A stretch of DNA of 35,755 bases, taken from contig NW_019091604.1 of the NCBI RefSeq assembly GCF_001949145.1, positions 239,474 to 275,228 of the forward strand, read 5' to 3'. The position numbers and the translations under genes were made by a program. Position 1 is the stretch's first letter. Each line of letters begins with the position of its first letter. Of this stretch, positions 20,101 to 30,863 are shown piece after piece. The notes below the pieces were generated by a model. The model was not told the DNA's origin and ran no database searches. It worked only from the letters and a program-made list of their open reading frames with translations. This DNA comes from Acanthaster planci. Lineage: Eukaryota > Echinodermata > Asteroidea > Valvatida > Acanthasteridae.

Positions 20101-22514
20101 TGCTTCTATTAATTCATTTCACTCAAAATAGCTCGTAGCCCGAATCCAAATCCTCCGAATTCACCTCTTACAAAGTCCTTAAAATGTTTAATGTGCTCAT
20201 CTATGGATTAAGTGAGAATCAATCATGGTAAGATGGTTTACTCACACATGGGAAAAAAAAAAGTTTCCAGTTCAAATCTGAAATGCTCTTGTCAACGAGC
20301 TCAAAGATGCCATGTTTCCTCGAATAGCAATTTGAACTACAGTAAACTCTGGCTAAGTCGGCACTCTCGGGACTCAAGAAGTTATGACAACTTACGCGAA
20401 TGCTGGCTTGTGTTGTAAGTCATCATGTTGCCGACTTAAGGCATATTCTTCATATAATGGACCAAAATGCAACCTCAGCTGTCATTTTTCAAAACTGACT
20501 TTGATCATGTAAAATACAAATTAGCACCTTCAGATTTATAAAAATGATCATATGGGGATAATTAGGCATAATATGTACTTATGGTAGACATTTGGTTGGC
20601 TACCGGTGCAAATCAAATGGAGTTGAATTCATTTACAGTTTTACGTCGAAGTGTTTACACCAGAGGACTTGATTCCAAAACTTCTCTCCACAAGGAGAAT
20701 TCAGTATATTTTTCGACTGATGTATTTTAAAGCACCTAAGAAATAACTTTTCAAAATATAAGCCACGAAAAAAAAGAGCACAAAATTGACGGAAAATGAT
20801 GAGAAAAGTTTGGCTCTTTTCATTCTCTTACCATTTACAATCACTCTCACTATACCAACATATTTGCCAGGTCTTGTATATTTCGACCACCAAAAATTAT
20901 CTTCAAGTTTGGCTGCATCAAAAATTTATGAGTATAATATGTTCATTGCGAACGTTATATTTGAAGGAATTTTGATCACATTCAATAATTTTGACAGAAA
21001 CTGCATAACGTTCGAGAATGCTGAAAATGCTGTAACATGTAGTGCTCGAAAATTCCATGCGCGATTTTCATTTTGCCGGTTATTTTGGAGATAACCCCAC
21101 TGAAAATAGAATTAAAATTAACAACTCTGAGCATTAGATTTTCATCATGAATCGTATTTTATGTCTGGAACATTATTTTTTTGCGAACGTTATTCAGAAT
21201 GACGGATTTTCTTTAGAGAAAATTTGTTCCGAAGAGAAAAATCGTGGAGCGTCGCCATTCTGTGGAGGGGTTCATGAATATCGAATAACAAAGAGAGCGC
21301 ACTATCGCGAGAGATTGATGGAAGCCGCAAAATCGCCAGGATCAGGATTTTGGACTGCGGTTTTCAGGAACATACTTGATCGGTCCAGTTGTAAGGATGA
21401 TGGTTTGGCAGTGCTTTTTTGCACTCTTTTTAAAGCTTGTGTTGTACATCGATATGGATTTTATTTGCTTTTTTTGCAGTCAATTTTTTTGACACTCATG
21501 ACAGGATCAAATGACATTCGCGACTGCCGGCTTCAGGACCCGATTAATTGTACTTTTTAATTTTGTGATTATGGTTTTAATATGTGTAAATACTATCACC
21601 TTTCACCACATATAAATCTGTGTAAAATAACCTCGGGGATTATCACTCCTCAGTAAATTCTGTTTGCTCGGATTTTAACTGGGAGTTCGTGTTCCTCAAA
21701 ATTGCTAATGTTCGAAACTTTAATTAACTCCAATCAAGTTGAAAGGTTGACAAGGTCATCATTGTTTCAGATATCAGCCATGATTTCCCTCATTACATCA
21801 AACATTGAAAATTAATTCACTGCTGTTCACTTCAGGAAAAATGAACCCCCAAAGTTGAACATTATTTATTGGTCCATATTTTAAGGAACCTGCCTTATAC
21901 ATACACATATATTGCCTATGTACATGTACATTACGATTCCTTGCACTAATTCAATGGCTTTGATTTACACTGGTTTATTTCTACCTCCATAGTTGATCCC
22001 AGCAAATTCATTCTCGATTATTATCCTGCAAATTCAATAATTGATCATGTGCCCTTAAAGACGAAGCAAGGAGGGCAAGCCACTCGCAAAGTTGCATATC
22101 ACATCGCAACTCGATAGTGCAGTACATACATAGTACATGTACATAATACAGTTACGGTACAGAAAACATACACTAATCCACACACACGCGCATTGGTTAA
22201 GTTCGTTCAATATAGTCTTGATTCAAGACCAAGGCCTAGATCTTTACCACGGCCACTGCGGCCATTGGCCGCGTGCCCTTCCAAGTGGGCTATAATGCCC
22301 TTCCAAAAAATGCACATCGCGCGGCCACCTTGGCCAGCGTGCCCTTCCCCCTTTGCAGCCGGCAGTATGTGTAATGACAGTGTACCACGTGTAAGCCAAT
22401 GCATGCAGTGCGATTCCAAATTGGGGCAAGTTTAACCTTTTGGGCGGCGTTCGAGCGAGCTACTCGTGCTAACCAGAGTGCTATCCCAAGCGCACGAACT
22501 GCAGGAGTCCCGTC

Positions 22515-22579
22515 CTCGGGTCAGTGAGAGTATACTCCCCATCGATCACAGAGGAACAGGAGTATACGCCTGACCCGAG
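22515..22579. repeat. inverted repeat
   Basis: CTCGGGTCA...TATACTCC (22515-22538) pairs with GGAGTATA...TGACCCGAG (22559-22579), with a small internal bulge and a 20-base loop. It sits in a GC-rich patch (22440-22640) inside the pogo-like composite. Confidence 0.6.
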
Positions 22580-22913
22580 TGTAATGCGCGCGCATCCACA
22601 GTGGGGTTATCGGGAGTAACCGCGCGAACGCAGCCTTGGATATCATTATCAGCGCTGCACCGGTGAGCAGCGTATTTTGAATGCAAATTTGCACACGTAA
22701 GTCGGAAACCAGGCAGTACTTATTGTGTTAAGAATAAGTTTTGACCATTCGCTAGGCCTAGGCCTATATCTCAAAATCATGCCATCGCGATCGAACGATC
22801 GTATAACGAAATGATAAAAAGGATGCTTTCTAGCGGGATGGCTCAAAGTGCCAGAAGCTTGAAAACCTCCAGAAAAAGTAGGGATCAAGTATTTATACAC
22901 TTGTAAAAGTTAG

Positions 22914-23636
22914 CACTCAGTCTTGACTCGAAAAAATAATGACTTCTAAATGCCGACATGTGCTGCTTGCCGACTTACGTGGCGTGCTGCCTTAGAGAAT
23001 ACCATCCATATAATTCACTGCACCAGTTTGATTGCTTTGATCTGCCCTGGTTTATTTCTATCTCCGTTATCGATTCAGGTAAGTTTGTCCTTGATTTTGA
23101 TCATCGCTACCGCTCCGTCTGTACTGAGGATGACCCGTGCATGCTGTTTCTACTGACATAGTGCTAGCACGCATAGCACACATCATGCACCGGCGCCATG
23201 CGTATGCACGTGGGATCTTGGGGGCAGGCCGCAAGTGAAAATTTGTTCAATAGGGCGACGCCTAAAAACGGACAGAGTGCATGCGCCTGCACTAGAGGGG
23301 GTACTGGTATTATTGTGAATATTGGGGAAACCCCTTTGTGGTCGCGCTCGCGTGCATGCAAAATGTACACATGTGGGCCTACTCCACGTCATCCACATCA
23401 GTATTGACAACAAAGCACCGGAAATCGATTGTTTGTTTACAGCCCACTTTATACTGAGGATTTTTTGGTAGTTTTGTGGAAAAGAAACCGAAAGAACATG
23501 CCGACTTGAACAAAACGAATGCTTATAAAGGCCCACTTAAAAATTATCGATGGAAATGCATCAACACACGATCGGTACTTTTATCAAAAGGCCGACTTAC
23601 GAGTTGCACCATGCCGACTTGACCTGGAGTTTTCTG
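22914..23636. mobile_element. inner pogo-like copy, left end truncated
   Basis: It starts with CACTCAGTCTTGACTCGAAA, similar to the left subterminal region at 20361-20385, then two GCCGAC motifs (22952, 22969), and ends in the right inverted end at 23616-23636 followed by TA. About 720 bp, non-coding. Confidence 0.45.
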
Positions 23637-24559
23637 TAACCATTTAGCAAACAGTAAACATTTTAAAAGGATCCCCATTTCATTTAAATAAATGGATAAT
23701 ATTATTTATCATATTTAAACTTAGTTTAAGCGGGTTGGGAATCCTTGCATTCTAATGGGAAAGGGATACAAAATCTACGCAAGCATTAAATCAGAGGCTG
23801 GATTCTGAAGGAAAAAATCGTCCGGGTAATTGTAATTAATTAAACATGAACATTACAGTTTTATACAGTGAATGCGACAAATAATAGCAGCATGATAAAC
23901 TCCTTTTATTGAAGGGGGTGGCATGGTGTACAAGAACTGAATAGCTTATAGGCCTACTCATGACGTGACTGGTTGTCAAAAATGTACATCAAGGGTTTCA
24001 AAATAATTGGCCTTGGTGCCCCTTGAGCTAGCCTGGTGCCCTGTTGAAATTTGATGAAGGCAAGGCCAAAGTGGCCTACCCCTTTTTTCCCCAAGATTGA
24101 GGCTTGCAGACCCGATGACTCAAACTACCCGATGAATCATCAAAGGTCGTCTGGGAATCTTTGGGCAGGGAACCAGACTACATGTACGTTCAATAGGACG
24201 ACCCCAAAATGGACAGAGTGCATGCGTGTAGCACTAGAGGGGTTACTAGTATTGATGTACTCATGCTGGCCTCTCACACATGGGACTTGTCACTTGATAC
24301 TTCTTGGCAACTGCGGCAAAGGAAACCGATACCGAAGCAGGATTTTTTTATGCCGACTTACACAAAGGAATTTGTGTGGTTTTGTGGAAAAGGGACCAAG
24401 AAAAACATGCCGACATATATGAAACGACGACATGTAAATGCAGACTTAGAAATGAAATTTTGAATAGAAATGCATTACAGATGATTTGGACTTTTGTGAA
24501 ACGGCCGACTTGACAAAATGACGGGTTACGCGATGTCGACTTAGTCGGAGTTAACTGTA

Positions 24560-25200
24560 TATGTTGATGTCCTGTTGACATCGCCACGCACAGGCCTAGC
24601 GGACCATTCACAGAAAGCATGCTGTGTTGACACTCGTGCATCAACGACTGCTTCCTGATTAGCATAATGTTCAGTGTACAGTTTTGTTATGAACACAGCC
24701 ACCAAGCTTTGCGCTGCTCAGAAAAAAGATTCACACACATCTGCAATTCTGCAACATTCTGTAGCCATACATCACATGACAAAAACAGGCACAGTATAAC
24801 GAACGTGTTTGTTTTGGATACCAGATCCAATGCTCTCGTTAAGTTTATGCATAGAGACGTCAGGGAAATCTGTGGTCAGGGAACCACACACATGCAGATG
24901 TGTGCAGATGTTTGAGGGATTTAGAGGTTTGGATGGCAGGAAAAGCTAATTCTTTTTTACCAAAAATGCAGGTTACATTCTACAAAATATACACATGCCC
25001 GGTAGTTTCATATGAGGCAGCGTGGACATCTGGGAGTTTCACAGAATTATGAGTAGCAACTACACCGCACTGATGAAAACAACTGCAACGAGTGCGCGTG
25101 TATGTACTGATGAAAGAAAAGATTGTGTAACCTGATCATCGGACTGGCACGGTACCTGCCATTTTGCAAGAATCCCAGATATCTGCACTGCCCACGGCAT
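24560..25200. other. non-coding stretch
   Basis: No gene or clear repeat structure seen apart from ordinary ACATGT-type palindromes. Confidence 0.45.
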
Positions 25201-25205
25201 AGGCC

Positions 25206-25756
25206 TAGGTTACCTATACTTCGAGAACTTGAAGTCAAGAACTCCGTTATACTCCGTATGACTTCGAGGAAACAAGGTGGCAGGGGGATAACATCACACA
25301 TGGCACAGCACACCCGATGGATGTTTCCAGGGAACAGCAGCCAGGACGGTCCCACGATGAAAACAACACAAGATGTCTTCCCCACCACCGAAAATGGTCG
25401 AGCCAAGATGCGGTGGGATCAACAAATACACAGTCTGATAAGCACGAACGGCATGAACAGAGCGACAGCCAATGGGTGGAAGCGAGACATTGGTGAACAA
25501 AAATCTTGTATTTTTCCAAAAATACTCCTCTCATGCTCTGAAACTTTTGTTATCCCCTTTTAGCTGGTACGGATCAAGCAGATATACTGACAGGGGATAA
25601 TTTGGTTTAATAGCTTTCTTAGGGCTGCAAACCATTTCACCACAAAAATTTAATTCAAAAACCCCATAGGTTTACGACGCCATGTAAACCTTGTTTCCTT
25701 GAAGTCACACGGAGTATCACAGAGTTAGTGATTTCGAGTTCTTGAAGTAGGTCACC
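25206..25756. mobile_element. element with long inverted ends, family unknown
   Basis: 25206-25278 and the reverse complement of 25689-25756 align over about 70 bp (shared GAAC(T/)T..., ATACTCCGT, TGACTTC(G/A)AGGAAACAAGG). The span between is about 550 bp. An open frame crosses it on the plus strand (25123-25563); a piece near NGRAKMRWDQQIHSLISTNG faintly recalls the C-terminal end of some LINE proteins, but not enough to call it. Confidence 0.45.
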
Positions 25757-25913
25757 TGTGGGTTTTTTGGGAAGACTTGATCAAGAAAGTACAAACAGAG
25801 ATTTTTTCTGGTATGATTTTCAGGGCACTTTTCAAAATGCCATTGAGTACGGAACCATTGCAAAATATCAGGAATCAGTAAGGCCTGCAGACAATGACAG
25901 AGTATATACATGT

Positions 25914-26066
25914 AAGCCTTATCGCAAATACTGAATAAATGATTTTGCACAATAGTAGAAAGGCATTGTGGGAAGGAGAAAGGGGTAATGTTTGCTCCTT
26001 TTTCCTTCCCTCAATGCCTTTCTACCATTGTGTTACATCACCCATGCAGTATTTACGATAAGGCTT
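25914..26066. repeat. foldback element, 70-bp arms and 13-bp loop
   Basis: Arms 25914-25983 and 25997-26066 pair at about 59 of 70 positions (AAGCCTTATCG... / ...CGATAAGGCTT). The loop is GGTAATGTTTGCT. A transcript would form a long imperfect hairpin of the kind from which small RNAs can arise; more simply it is a foldback MITE. Confidence 0.75.
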
Positions 26067-27530
26067 ATGCAGTGCTGTGGCCTTACCGTTCAGGAAGTAA
26101 TGTCAGGTAGGGACATGCATAAATGAGTGAGGGCACTGTTCATTTGGGAAACTCATTTTCTTAAATAGGAAATTGTGATCGAAATTTGTCTTTCTCCTCA
26201 CGCTCTAGCTCCTCTATTTTATTTCCAATGTCAATTTTTTTGAAAATTTAACTGAAGCCAACATTTAATTCATTGAAATAAGGCACAAATATGAACAAAG
26301 ATTATATGAAAATATGAATTTTAAGCTTTTCAGTCAAAATCCACATTCATCACTGAATCACCAGTGATCACAGTGCATTACACATGTCCTAGCCTACAAA
26401 AAAGTCCCAAAATCTCAAAATACCCCTACTTTAAATCAGTATTTCTTTGCTTTGCAGGGACCGACAGAATCCAAACTTATATCGAAATGTTTCTTATGAC
26501 ATCCTCTCAAAGATCAAGTCAAAAAGAAAAAAAATGGCTGAAAAATTTAAAAGCCTCCCTACGTGCCTTACATCAGGCCGAGCTAATTCAGGGATACCCC
26601 TACTTCAGTCATGTCATTAGGCCTGGCCTGTTGTTAGTCTGAAATTGTGAAAAAGGTAAGTTAAGGTCAGAGACTGCCCTACTTTTTACACGAACGTCCC
26701 CTTGCACTAGTCATACTCACAAACTTTATTGATAAGATCTCCAAGGTAGAAGACGTCGACAAATGGTTCACCAAACTGTCAAGACAGGTAACATCCAGGC
26801 AACGTCGGCCGATCAGTAGTCTACTGGGCGATACACGACGCAGGCAGGGCCGTTTGATCTTTCTGGACAATTTGAACCCAATCTACGCAAGTAAACAAAA
26901 CAGGCTCTGGTTAAATACTACATTTTATATCGTCACCTTTGACAGAAATTGAAACCTGCTCCCTTCTAATATTGTATTATTATGCAATTATTCTATATCT
27001 TACTGAAATCAAGCATGTATCTTGTGTCCAGTATTTTTTAATGGTTGAAATTTTATACGGTCTCAATATTGCGCCACACCTTTATTGCATGCTCAGAGCG
27101 TTTCGGCTTAGACTTTGGTTTCGCTGGTTCCAGCCATTCTGACGCAGCGTTTCGAGACCACATAGTCGACCCTTGATTGGAACCAGCCAAACTGAAGTAT
27201 GATCAATAGTCAACTTCGTCTCCATCTCTCAGTCGTCGTGTGTAGGATACCAATCCCCAATTGTGGGCCTGAAGCGTTTAACTTACATTGAATTACTGTA
27301 ATGATTGGCTCTTTTGTATCTTACTTGGTGTTTTTTGGCACTATCAAACTTACTATTGCGCTTACAACCTCAAAGTCAGGAAGTAAAAACAGTTGAAGCA
27401 TGAGACGGAGCCGAATTAAGTATTGGAAAACGGCCCTAATCTACTCGTTTCGAAAAATGTCGGCTCCGTACATAGATCGTACAAGCGCATCGCGCAACAT
27501 GGAGAACTTCACCGCAAACACACTAAAACT
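26067..27530. other. non-coding stretch with weak exon-like segments
   Basis: Largely AT-rich. An acceptor-like TTTGCTTTGCAG ends at 26458 and is followed by open frames, including DRQNPNLYRNVSYDILSKIK; a perfect donor sequence AAAAAG/GTAAGT lies at 26655/26656. The segment between has stops in all frames, so a single exon is not supported. The candidate at 26711-26787 is listed separately. Confidence 0.4.
26711..26787 (+). CDS. weak candidate exon, unrecognised
   Basis: Bounded by CCCCTTGCACTAG (ending at 26710) and a donor-like CAG/GTAACA (26787/26788). One frame is open: ILTNFIDKISKVEDVDKWFT then KLSRQ, a soluble helix-like segment. No matching neighbour exon or family was recognised, so confidence is low. 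Confidence 0.2.
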
Positions 27531-27690
27531 TGTAACCATACCGGGGCCATTTTAGCAAGCGATACGCCTGCGCAGTGCTCATTACTGCATAGGCGCAGGC
27601 CCGCGGCAGGCACATTCATCTGGTGAGCCTGCGCTGAAGCATTACTGTCAACCGCGCAGGCGTATCGCTTGCTCAAATAACGGTTACAGT
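27531..27690. repeat. foldback element with nested arms
   Basis: AGCAAGCGATACGCCTGCGC (27554-27573) is exactly complementary to 27654-27673. Pairing continues weakly outward (TGTAACC / GGTTACA), and an inner pair GGCGCAGGC (27591-27600 region) / GCCTGCGC (27627-27634) lies inside. Confidence 0.7.
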
Positions 27691-27924
27691 AATTACACTA
27701 TTTGGACAGAGTTATCCATCTTGCGCCTTCAGATTTGATTCGCCCCTCAGATATATTTGGGCGGCCCAAAAACAAAATTAATAAAGTCTATAATAAACAT
27801 ACAGAAAACAACCTCAAACAAATTACTTTCATAAGACAGACAAAAATTAACAAATTTCAAAACACCAAGAGAACGAAATTGTAAATAAACAAAGTCAAGT
27901 GACGTCAACTCCAAATCTTAGGGG

Positions 27925-28045
27925 AGTCAGGTTGGCATGGTTGGCGTAGTGCTAGTGGTTTGTTAGTCCATGGAGGACGGAATCCCCCATGGTTAGTCGG
28001 GGCATGGTCGGTGCCGGACTATGGTTTTAGAAGCTCGCCGTGTGA
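27925..28045 (+). repeat. possible tRNA-derived SINE head
   Basis: TTGGCGTAGTGCTAGTGG (27941-27958) resembles the tRNA A-box region found at the head of tRNA-derived SINEs. A clear B box is missing (only ACGGAATCCCC at about 27976). Offered only as a hint. Confidence 0.2.
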
Positions 28046-28151
28046 CAATGAGCCGATTCGTGTTATCTATATCTACGTGTGTAATTTTCCCGAAAAACTG
28101 GCTTTCCGACTCATTGGCAAATTAAAGCCACCATAGTAAACAATATTAGAT

Positions 28152-28288
28152 ATGGCGGAAGCTGCCGCTTCTAACGTTAGTGAAGTCACGTTACAGCAGA
28201 GTAGCAGTACGGCTTCGTGGGATCCATCTGCAAGCCGTGATTGGGATGATCAAAAGCCCACCCAGCAGTGTATTTTAAGAATTAAACG
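28152..28288 (+). CDS. first coding exon, possibly Iwr1/SLC7A6OS homologue
   Basis: ATG (28152-28154) in a good context (GATATGG) opens 45 codons plus two bases to a strong donor, AAACG/GTAAGT (28288/28289). The peptide starts MAEAAASNVSEVTLQQ and ends QQCILRIKR. GC content and codon use look coding, unlike the flanks. The final ILRIKR matches the conserved start of Iwr1/SLC7A6OS proteins (I/VLRI/VKRKR, then an acidic-hydrophobic run), which escort RNA polymerase II into the nucleus. In that family the motif sits near the N-terminus, as here. Only this motif supports the name; the exon itself is much better supported. I could not find exon 2, which should start by completing the split Arg codon. 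Confidence 0.55.
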
Positions 28289-28306
28289 GTAAGTTTGATA
28301 CTAAAG

Positions 28307-28421
28307 AATATTGTAATTAGCATGATGAGGGCCTATACTAGTATTACTATAGAATATTACTCATAGAAGAAATAGTAATACTATAATAGGCCTAGGCCCT
28401 AATCATGCTAATTAAAATATT
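28307..28421. repeat. foldback element in the intron after the 28152 exon
   Basis: AATATTGTAATTAGCATGAT (28307-28326) and onward pairs with 28369-28421 (AGTAATACTAT...AATCATGCTAATTAAAATATT), with a small bulge; the loop is about 20 bases. The centre of one arm carries TAGGCCTAGG. Confidence 0.7.
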
Positions 28422-28890
28422 TCATAATGGCCTCCCTGTCACATTATGATACTTTGATAAACTTATTACAGGTACACATAAACATTGTGTATGCTACTAT
28501 ACTACTAACACTGAATACGTAGCCACTAGGCCTACTTCCTGAACAATAAAGCACTACTCTGAAGGCCTCTGGGTCCATCTTTTTTATGGTTCCGTACGCA
28601 ATGGCAAAAGGTACCTGCAATCGTACCAGACCCAACCTCTGTTTGCGTTTTCTGATGCAAATCTTCCCCTGAACACCATAGGTAACCTATATGGAACTAT
28701 TGGGTATGAGTGTATTTATAAGCGAGTTCGACATTTCGATATTTGCAAAGGATTATGGGAAAGGTCAAAGGTTAGTTGGAAAAGATCCTCAACACACGCG
28801 ACATTGATTGTGCATGATATGTGTAGTGTCATGTCTCGTTTGCTACGTTATTCTGTCTTTTCTTCGTTTTATTTATTTTTCTAACTCAAC
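28422..28890. other. non-coding between the 28152 exon and the SAP-SWIM-YqaJ locus
   Basis: No exon convincingly seen. An acceptor-like TTATTACAG ends at 28471, but the following sequence quickly meets stops. The minus-strand open frame 28444-28635 has no recognised family. Confidence 0.4.
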
Positions 28891-29529
28891 ATGAGTGAAG
28901 AAAAAATAAGGATCTACATGTAAGTTTGGATGATTTTCTTCATTGGAAAGTTGAAGTTTTGAAGAATTTTTTTGGCCGATAGAGGACCCAAACAAACGGG
29001 ACAAAAAGAGGAGCTCGCAGCAGTAGCTTTTGCTGCTGTAACACAGTTAAATGTGCCTGTTCTACCGAGTGCAACTGAGGAAAAACAGATACATGTACGT
29101 GCTGGACAGTATTCGCAGCTTTTGAAGCATGGAAACTCCTTTTTGCCAGACCCCCTGACTGATTTACCAGATGGATGGCAAGGAGAAGCCAAAGATGTAA
29201 TGAAATGGCCTCCAACAAGTTTTACTGAAGTTGCAAATCATCTGTTGATCCCAGCTCATAAAAGCAGCAGTCATTCAGAGACACAGGCGAGATCCCTTCG
29301 TCGGAGCCTGCTTACAGATTACAAGGAAGGAAAAGCATGCAGCTATTTTGATACAAAATGGCTGAAGGAGGTTTTCTACCACCATATCTCGAATGACTCC
29401 GTGGTGTACTTTCTGAAAGCGTAGTGCACACCTTCACAAAGTGTATATCACACACCCCACACAGCATGGGTGTGCGTTGAAACGTTGAGTGGGAAAATCC
29501 ATTCTTGCCTACTGCACTTGTCACGCAGG
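28891..29529 (+). pseudogene. exon 1 of the SAP-SWIM-YqaJ pseudogene
   Basis: ATG at 28891 (CTCAACATGAGTG) is the likely original start; the reading then slips at an A-run (28900-28905). SAP-like helices follow: SLDDFLHWKVEVLKNF (28923-28970), a slip at a T-run (28967-28973), then KQTGQKEELAAVAFAAVTQL. SAP motifs bind DNA. From 28972 a long frame runs to the TAG at 29422, including ATEEKQIHVRAGQYSQLL, SFLPDPLTDLPDGWQGE, YKEGKACSYFDTKWLKEVFY and YFLKA. This is the conserved block that precedes SWIM in the family. After the stop come CTPSQSVYHTPHTAWVCVE and, in another frame, AYCTCHAG with the first two SWIM cysteines at 29513 and 29519. The donor follows immediately. Confidence 0.8.
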
Positions 29530-29943
29530 GTAAGGATCAGCCTCTTTAATTTCTGTAACAATTCTTGTCATGCAGTATTGAGAAAATCTTCATTTCGGGT
29601 TTTCCTGTAATTAATTGAGTACTTTTTAAAAATCTGATAGCGATAAATTTTGAAACTTGGATTGACTAAAATACAAATAGGTGTTTCTCGTTTGTTCAAT
29701 GAGGTATTCGCTTTTTCATGCCGTATTCATGGACAAAGAAACAAACAGTACATGTATTCATGTTACCGGGTAGTTGTCACTAAATACATGTACCTGACAT
29801 TCAGTGTACAAATGTAACAAGTTGGTAAGTACAGGATGATAATACGAATCATGTAGCAGCTACAAAGCATGCACACAACACTACATAGAATAAATTTATT
29901 TTTTCTGATTTAAAAATATCAACTTTCTTATTCTGCTGTGCAG
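29530..29943 (+). other. intron 1 of the SAP-SWIM-YqaJ pseudogene
   Basis: 414 bp, GT...AG borders, AT-rich, pyrimidine tract before 29943. Nothing else recognised. Confidence 0.7.
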
Positions 29944-30157
29944 AATGGGCTCAACATGCAATCATGTTGCGGCTTTGCTCTTCAAGCTTGACTTTGCATA
30001 CCAGCGAGGTTGGACATCAAGGTCTTGCACATCACTACCGAGTGAATGAAACACATTCAATGGTCCTTCCTCTCCAGACATCAGTGACATTCTAGAAGGA
30101 AAACTCGTTTCTGAGATGAATTGGCATAACCTCACGATGAGAAGAGTGATATGTATG
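29944..30157 (+). pseudogene. exon 2: second half of the SWIM zinc finger
   Basis: After the acceptor (CTGTGCAG to 29943) the spliced frame gives GMGSTCNHVAALLFKLDFAY, with Cys at 29957 and His at 29963. Together with exon 1 this makes CxC-x(n)-CxH, the SWIM zinc-binding pattern, which binds DNA or protein. QRGWTSRSCTSLPSE follows, then TGA where the family has Trp (E-W-N), then NTFNGPSSPDISDILEGK in the same frame. The exon end is uncertain: the best donors are GTGATA (30146) or GTATGT (30153). Confidence 0.78.
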
Positions 30158-30863
30158 TAAATGTGCAGCATATATAATTTATTGAAAATTTCCATATTTG
30201 TCTTAATTAATATAAGTCCATTTTCCACTAGCAGCACTGTAACTCTGTACTGGTGTAAATAGTTTTATCAGACATGTCAGATGGAACCAGGTAGAGGTGA
30301 CAGGTCGTAGCATATCTGGGGTAAATGTCACGGCTTTCACAATTGAATTATTTTTGCTAAATCGACCACTGGCCTCATTCCAAAGTTGTAAACATCAGAA
30401 GGAATGATCCCACATTAACTCAAATTTTGGAAAGATTTCCATATAAAACTTGCACTTATTTTCCTTTTTAATAACTTCTCAGTCCCCAGAAATCAATTAC
30501 ATGTTATGGAAGTCAATTTTAGCAGTCAGAAAATACAATCATTTTCAGTGAAGACACTTATATTTCAGACCAGTCTCATATGGTTTATACACTGGGCGTC
30601 AAGTGTAAGTCTTAAATAGAAATCTTTCCCAATTTTTGGCTAAAATGAACTACCCAGTATGCACTGCATTTCATCTAGTAAGGGTTGCCACCTCAGCTGC
30701 TTTGAGTTTAATGAGTTTAAAGCAGCCAAGATTAGGACATCATCATCATGTACAGTTGATAAAATAAAAACAGAAATATTTGTATAAAAAGTTGCCAAAG
30801 AGCTGTAATCAGTCGACCTGAAAGTGTGTACATGTTTTTATTGTACTGTTTATGCCTTGACAG
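30158..30863 (+). other. intron 2 of the SAP-SWIM-YqaJ pseudogene
   Basis: About 700 bp, AT-rich, ending in TTTATGCCTTGACAG. No gene seen; the minus-strand frame overlapping its end (30732-30971) is a shadow. Confidence 0.6.

Larger units (their letters stand above)
20340..24557. mobile_element. composite of pogo/Tigger-like DNA elements
   Basis: The left end CAGTAAACTCTGGCTAAGTC (from 20340) and the right end GTCGACTTAGTCGGAGTTAACTG (20 of its bases at 24538-24557) are inverted copies, both flanked by TA. A second right end of the same type, GACTTGACCTGGAGTTTTCTG then TA, lies at 23616-23638. CAGT ends, TA duplication and the CTAAGTCG motif are typical of pogo/Tigger-like Tc1-mariner relatives. 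The stretches before the two right ends (23244-23636 and 24188-24557) are diverged direct copies, as are 21943-22050 and 23020-23110, so at least two elements are nested. The motif GCCGACTT recurs about ten times. No transposase is recognisable; the open frames at 20786-21094 and 21147-21560 have no DDE motif that I can see. Confidence 0.62.

Noticed and set aside
21147-21560. 137-codon open frame inside the pogo-like composite, considered as transposase
   Set aside because: No helix-turn-helix or DDE motif is recognisable and it does not resemble pogo or Tigger proteins.
25123-25563. 146-codon open frame with a faint LINE-like C-terminal look (GRAKMRW...)
   Set aside because: Only a few residues agree, no RT or endonuclease nearby, and it crosses an inverted-repeat element.
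26459-26655. Apparent exon between TTTGCTTTGCAG and AAAAAG/GTAAGT
   Set aside because: All three frames contain stops between these sites, so a single coding exon is not possible.
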